Source: AC-32 sp049644305 (GTDB lineage Bacteria; Actinomycetota; Thermoleophilia; Gaiellales; Gaiellaceae). Taken from it: a DNA stretch of 10,464 nucleotides. The notes beneath the pieces are model-generated. The model was not told where the DNA came from. It saw only the letters and a list, made by a program, of their open reading frames with translations, and did not search any database. Position numbers and translations under genes: made by a program. Of the stretch, positions 9,563 through 10,464 are shown piece after piece. Numbering within the stretch: the stretch's first letter is position 1; every line of letters begins with the position of its first letter. Location: contig JBARRQ010000011.1 of NCBI GenBank assembly GCA_049644305.1, forward strand, positions 1 to 10,464. The letters are read 5' to 3'.

Positions 9563-10444
9563 CTACTGCTGGACCGCGGCGACGGCCCCGAGACCGGTTG
9601 CCGGCACGGGCAGGTGCGAGCCCGCCAGCGCCGACATCGTGTCCCTGTACACGTTGCGTCCACTGAACGAGTAAACGGGCCTGAAGTCGACGGCGCCGTT
9701 CAACTCGATCACGCAGAAGTCCTTCGAGCCCACGGGCAGGAGGTCGACGCCGACGAGGTCGAGGCCCGATGCCGCGGCCGCTTCGAGCGCGAGCTTCCAG
9801 GCGGCCGGCGGCGGCACCATGCCGACAACGGTCGCCCCGAGCGCAACGTTCGTCCGCCACTCACCAGGCGCAGCGATCCTCTGCGCCGCGCCGACGACTC
9901 TCCCGCCCGAGACGATGAGACGGATGTCGTAGCCGAGAGGCGTGATCAGCTCCTGGACGAGAACGCCGGTGCGCCGGAACCACGGACGGAAGCTGAGCGT
10001 CTCGAGAGAGCGCTCGAGCTCGCCGCGGTCTCGGCAGAGCAGGACGTCGCGACCCCAGCTCCCGAAGCGCGGCTTGAGCACGGCGGGGAAGTCCAGGTCC
10101 GGCGCAGAGGTGGAGCGCTCGATCAGCATCGTGCGCGGATGCGGCAGGCCCGTGCGACGCAGCATTCGGGCGGTCAAGAGCTTGTCGTGCGCGCAGAGGA
10201 GCCCAGCCGGCTGGTTCAGAACGGTCACGCCGCCCTCCACCAGCCGCTCCAGCGACCAGAGGCCTTCCTCGACGCCGTCAAGGTCTGCGCGGACGTCCAG
10301 CCGCGCGAGCGCCAAATCGCCAGGGCCGAGGGTGAGCAGTGCCTCACGGGGAGACACGAGCTCGGACGGCACGCCGTTCCAGCCGAAGGCGGCGAGCGCC
10401 ACGTTCGTGCGGCTGGGGCTGTGGGCGACCACCGCGGCGCGCAT
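9563..10444 (-). CDS. ATP-grasp ligase of the RimK/LysX type
   Basis: A 293-residue ATP-grasp carboxylate-amine ligase, the usual size for the RimK/LysX group. These enzymes activate a carboxylate as an acyl-phosphate and join it to an amine, for example Glu to ribosomal protein S6 or alpha-aminoadipate to LysW. Visible features are the N-terminal preATP-grasp domain (1-80), HDKLLTARML at 86-95, and the ATP-binding Lys in VLKPRFGSWGRDV (122-134, K124). VLVQELI is at 161-167, and DIRLIVSGGRVVGAAQR at 173-189. GEWRTNVALGA is at 194-204. Metal ligands are D234, E247 and N249 (ELNG). The ATG lies 20 bp from the window edge; no strong Shine-Dalgarno is seen in the bases available. The substrate cannot be decided: no LysW-like carrier or S6 gene is in view. 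The downstream MshEN gene begins 1 nt after its stop and is probably its functional partner. Confidence 0.9.
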   Translation of the reverse strand: MRAAVVAHSPSRTNVALAAFGWNGVPSELVSPREALLTLGPGDLALARLDVRADLDGVEEGLWSLERLVEGGVTVLNQPAGLLCAHDKLLTARMLRRTGLPHPRTMLIERSTSAPDLDFPAVLKPRFGSWGRDVLLCRDRGELERSLETLSFRPWFRRTGVLVQELITPLGYDIRLIVSGGRVVGAAQRIAAPGEWRTNVALGATVVGMVPPPAAWKLALEAAAASGLDLVGVDLLPVGSKDFCVIELNGAVDFRPVYSFSGRNVYRDTMSALAGSHLPVPATGLGAVAAVQQ

Positions 10445-10464
10445 CCATCGTCACTGTGGGCTTC

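Overview
The window is about 10.5 kb of gene-dense, high-GC DNA (roughly 65-75% G+C in coding regions). Genes are short-spaced, often overlapping, and frequently start with GTG or lack a clear Shine-Dalgarno. Gene content and style suggest a chromosomal segment from an actinobacterium, perhaps a deep-branching lineage such as Thermoleophilia. That placement is inference from the appearance of the proteins; there is no rRNA or other marker. No RNA genes, CRISPR arrays, phage genes or complete insertion sequences were seen.

Layout from left to right. (1) On the minus strand, a YdfG-like short-chain dehydrogenase (1266-1997) is followed 9 bp later by a glycogen-debranching-type glycosidase that runs off the left edge (1-1256). 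(2) At 2207-2599 lies a 393-bp unit bounded by 20-bp inverted repeats, each itself almost a perfect palindrome. It contains one small helix-turn-helix gene (2222-2512). (3) On the minus strand, a membrane M48 metallopeptidase (3559-4686) is translationally coupled through an ATGA overlap to a zinc-type cation diffusion facilitator (2657-3562). (4) A 39-bp divergent intergenic region separates these from a plus-strand pair. The first gene of the pair is a divergent FtsH-like AAA+ zinc protease (4726-8151) carrying an in-frame intein. The second is a bitopic membrane protein (8136-8864) that overlaps the protease gene by 16 bp. (5) Converging from the right are an ATP-grasp RimK/LysX-like ligase (9563-10444) and a MshEN-domain, coiled-coil protein (8872-9561) whose proposed start is 1 nt past the ligase stop.

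The most notable item is the 333-residue intein (6307-7305). It begins with Ala rather than Cys or Ser. It has the Trp, Cys and Thr positions that define class 3 inteins, ends in His-Asn before an extein Ser, and has two intact-looking LAGLIDADG motifs. It interrupts the AAA+ module just after the arginine fingers, at the position of the conserved Gly-Phe-Ser motif of FtsH. The host must therefore splice to obtain an active 808-residue protease.

Functionally, the centre of the window looks like a membrane-protein quality-control locus. Two unrelated membrane zinc proteases (M48 and M41-like) are transcribed divergently from a shared short control region, each followed by a membrane-protein gene. 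The second unusual element is the inverted-repeat unit with its HTH gene, which could be a small mobile cassette or an autoregulated gene with two operators.
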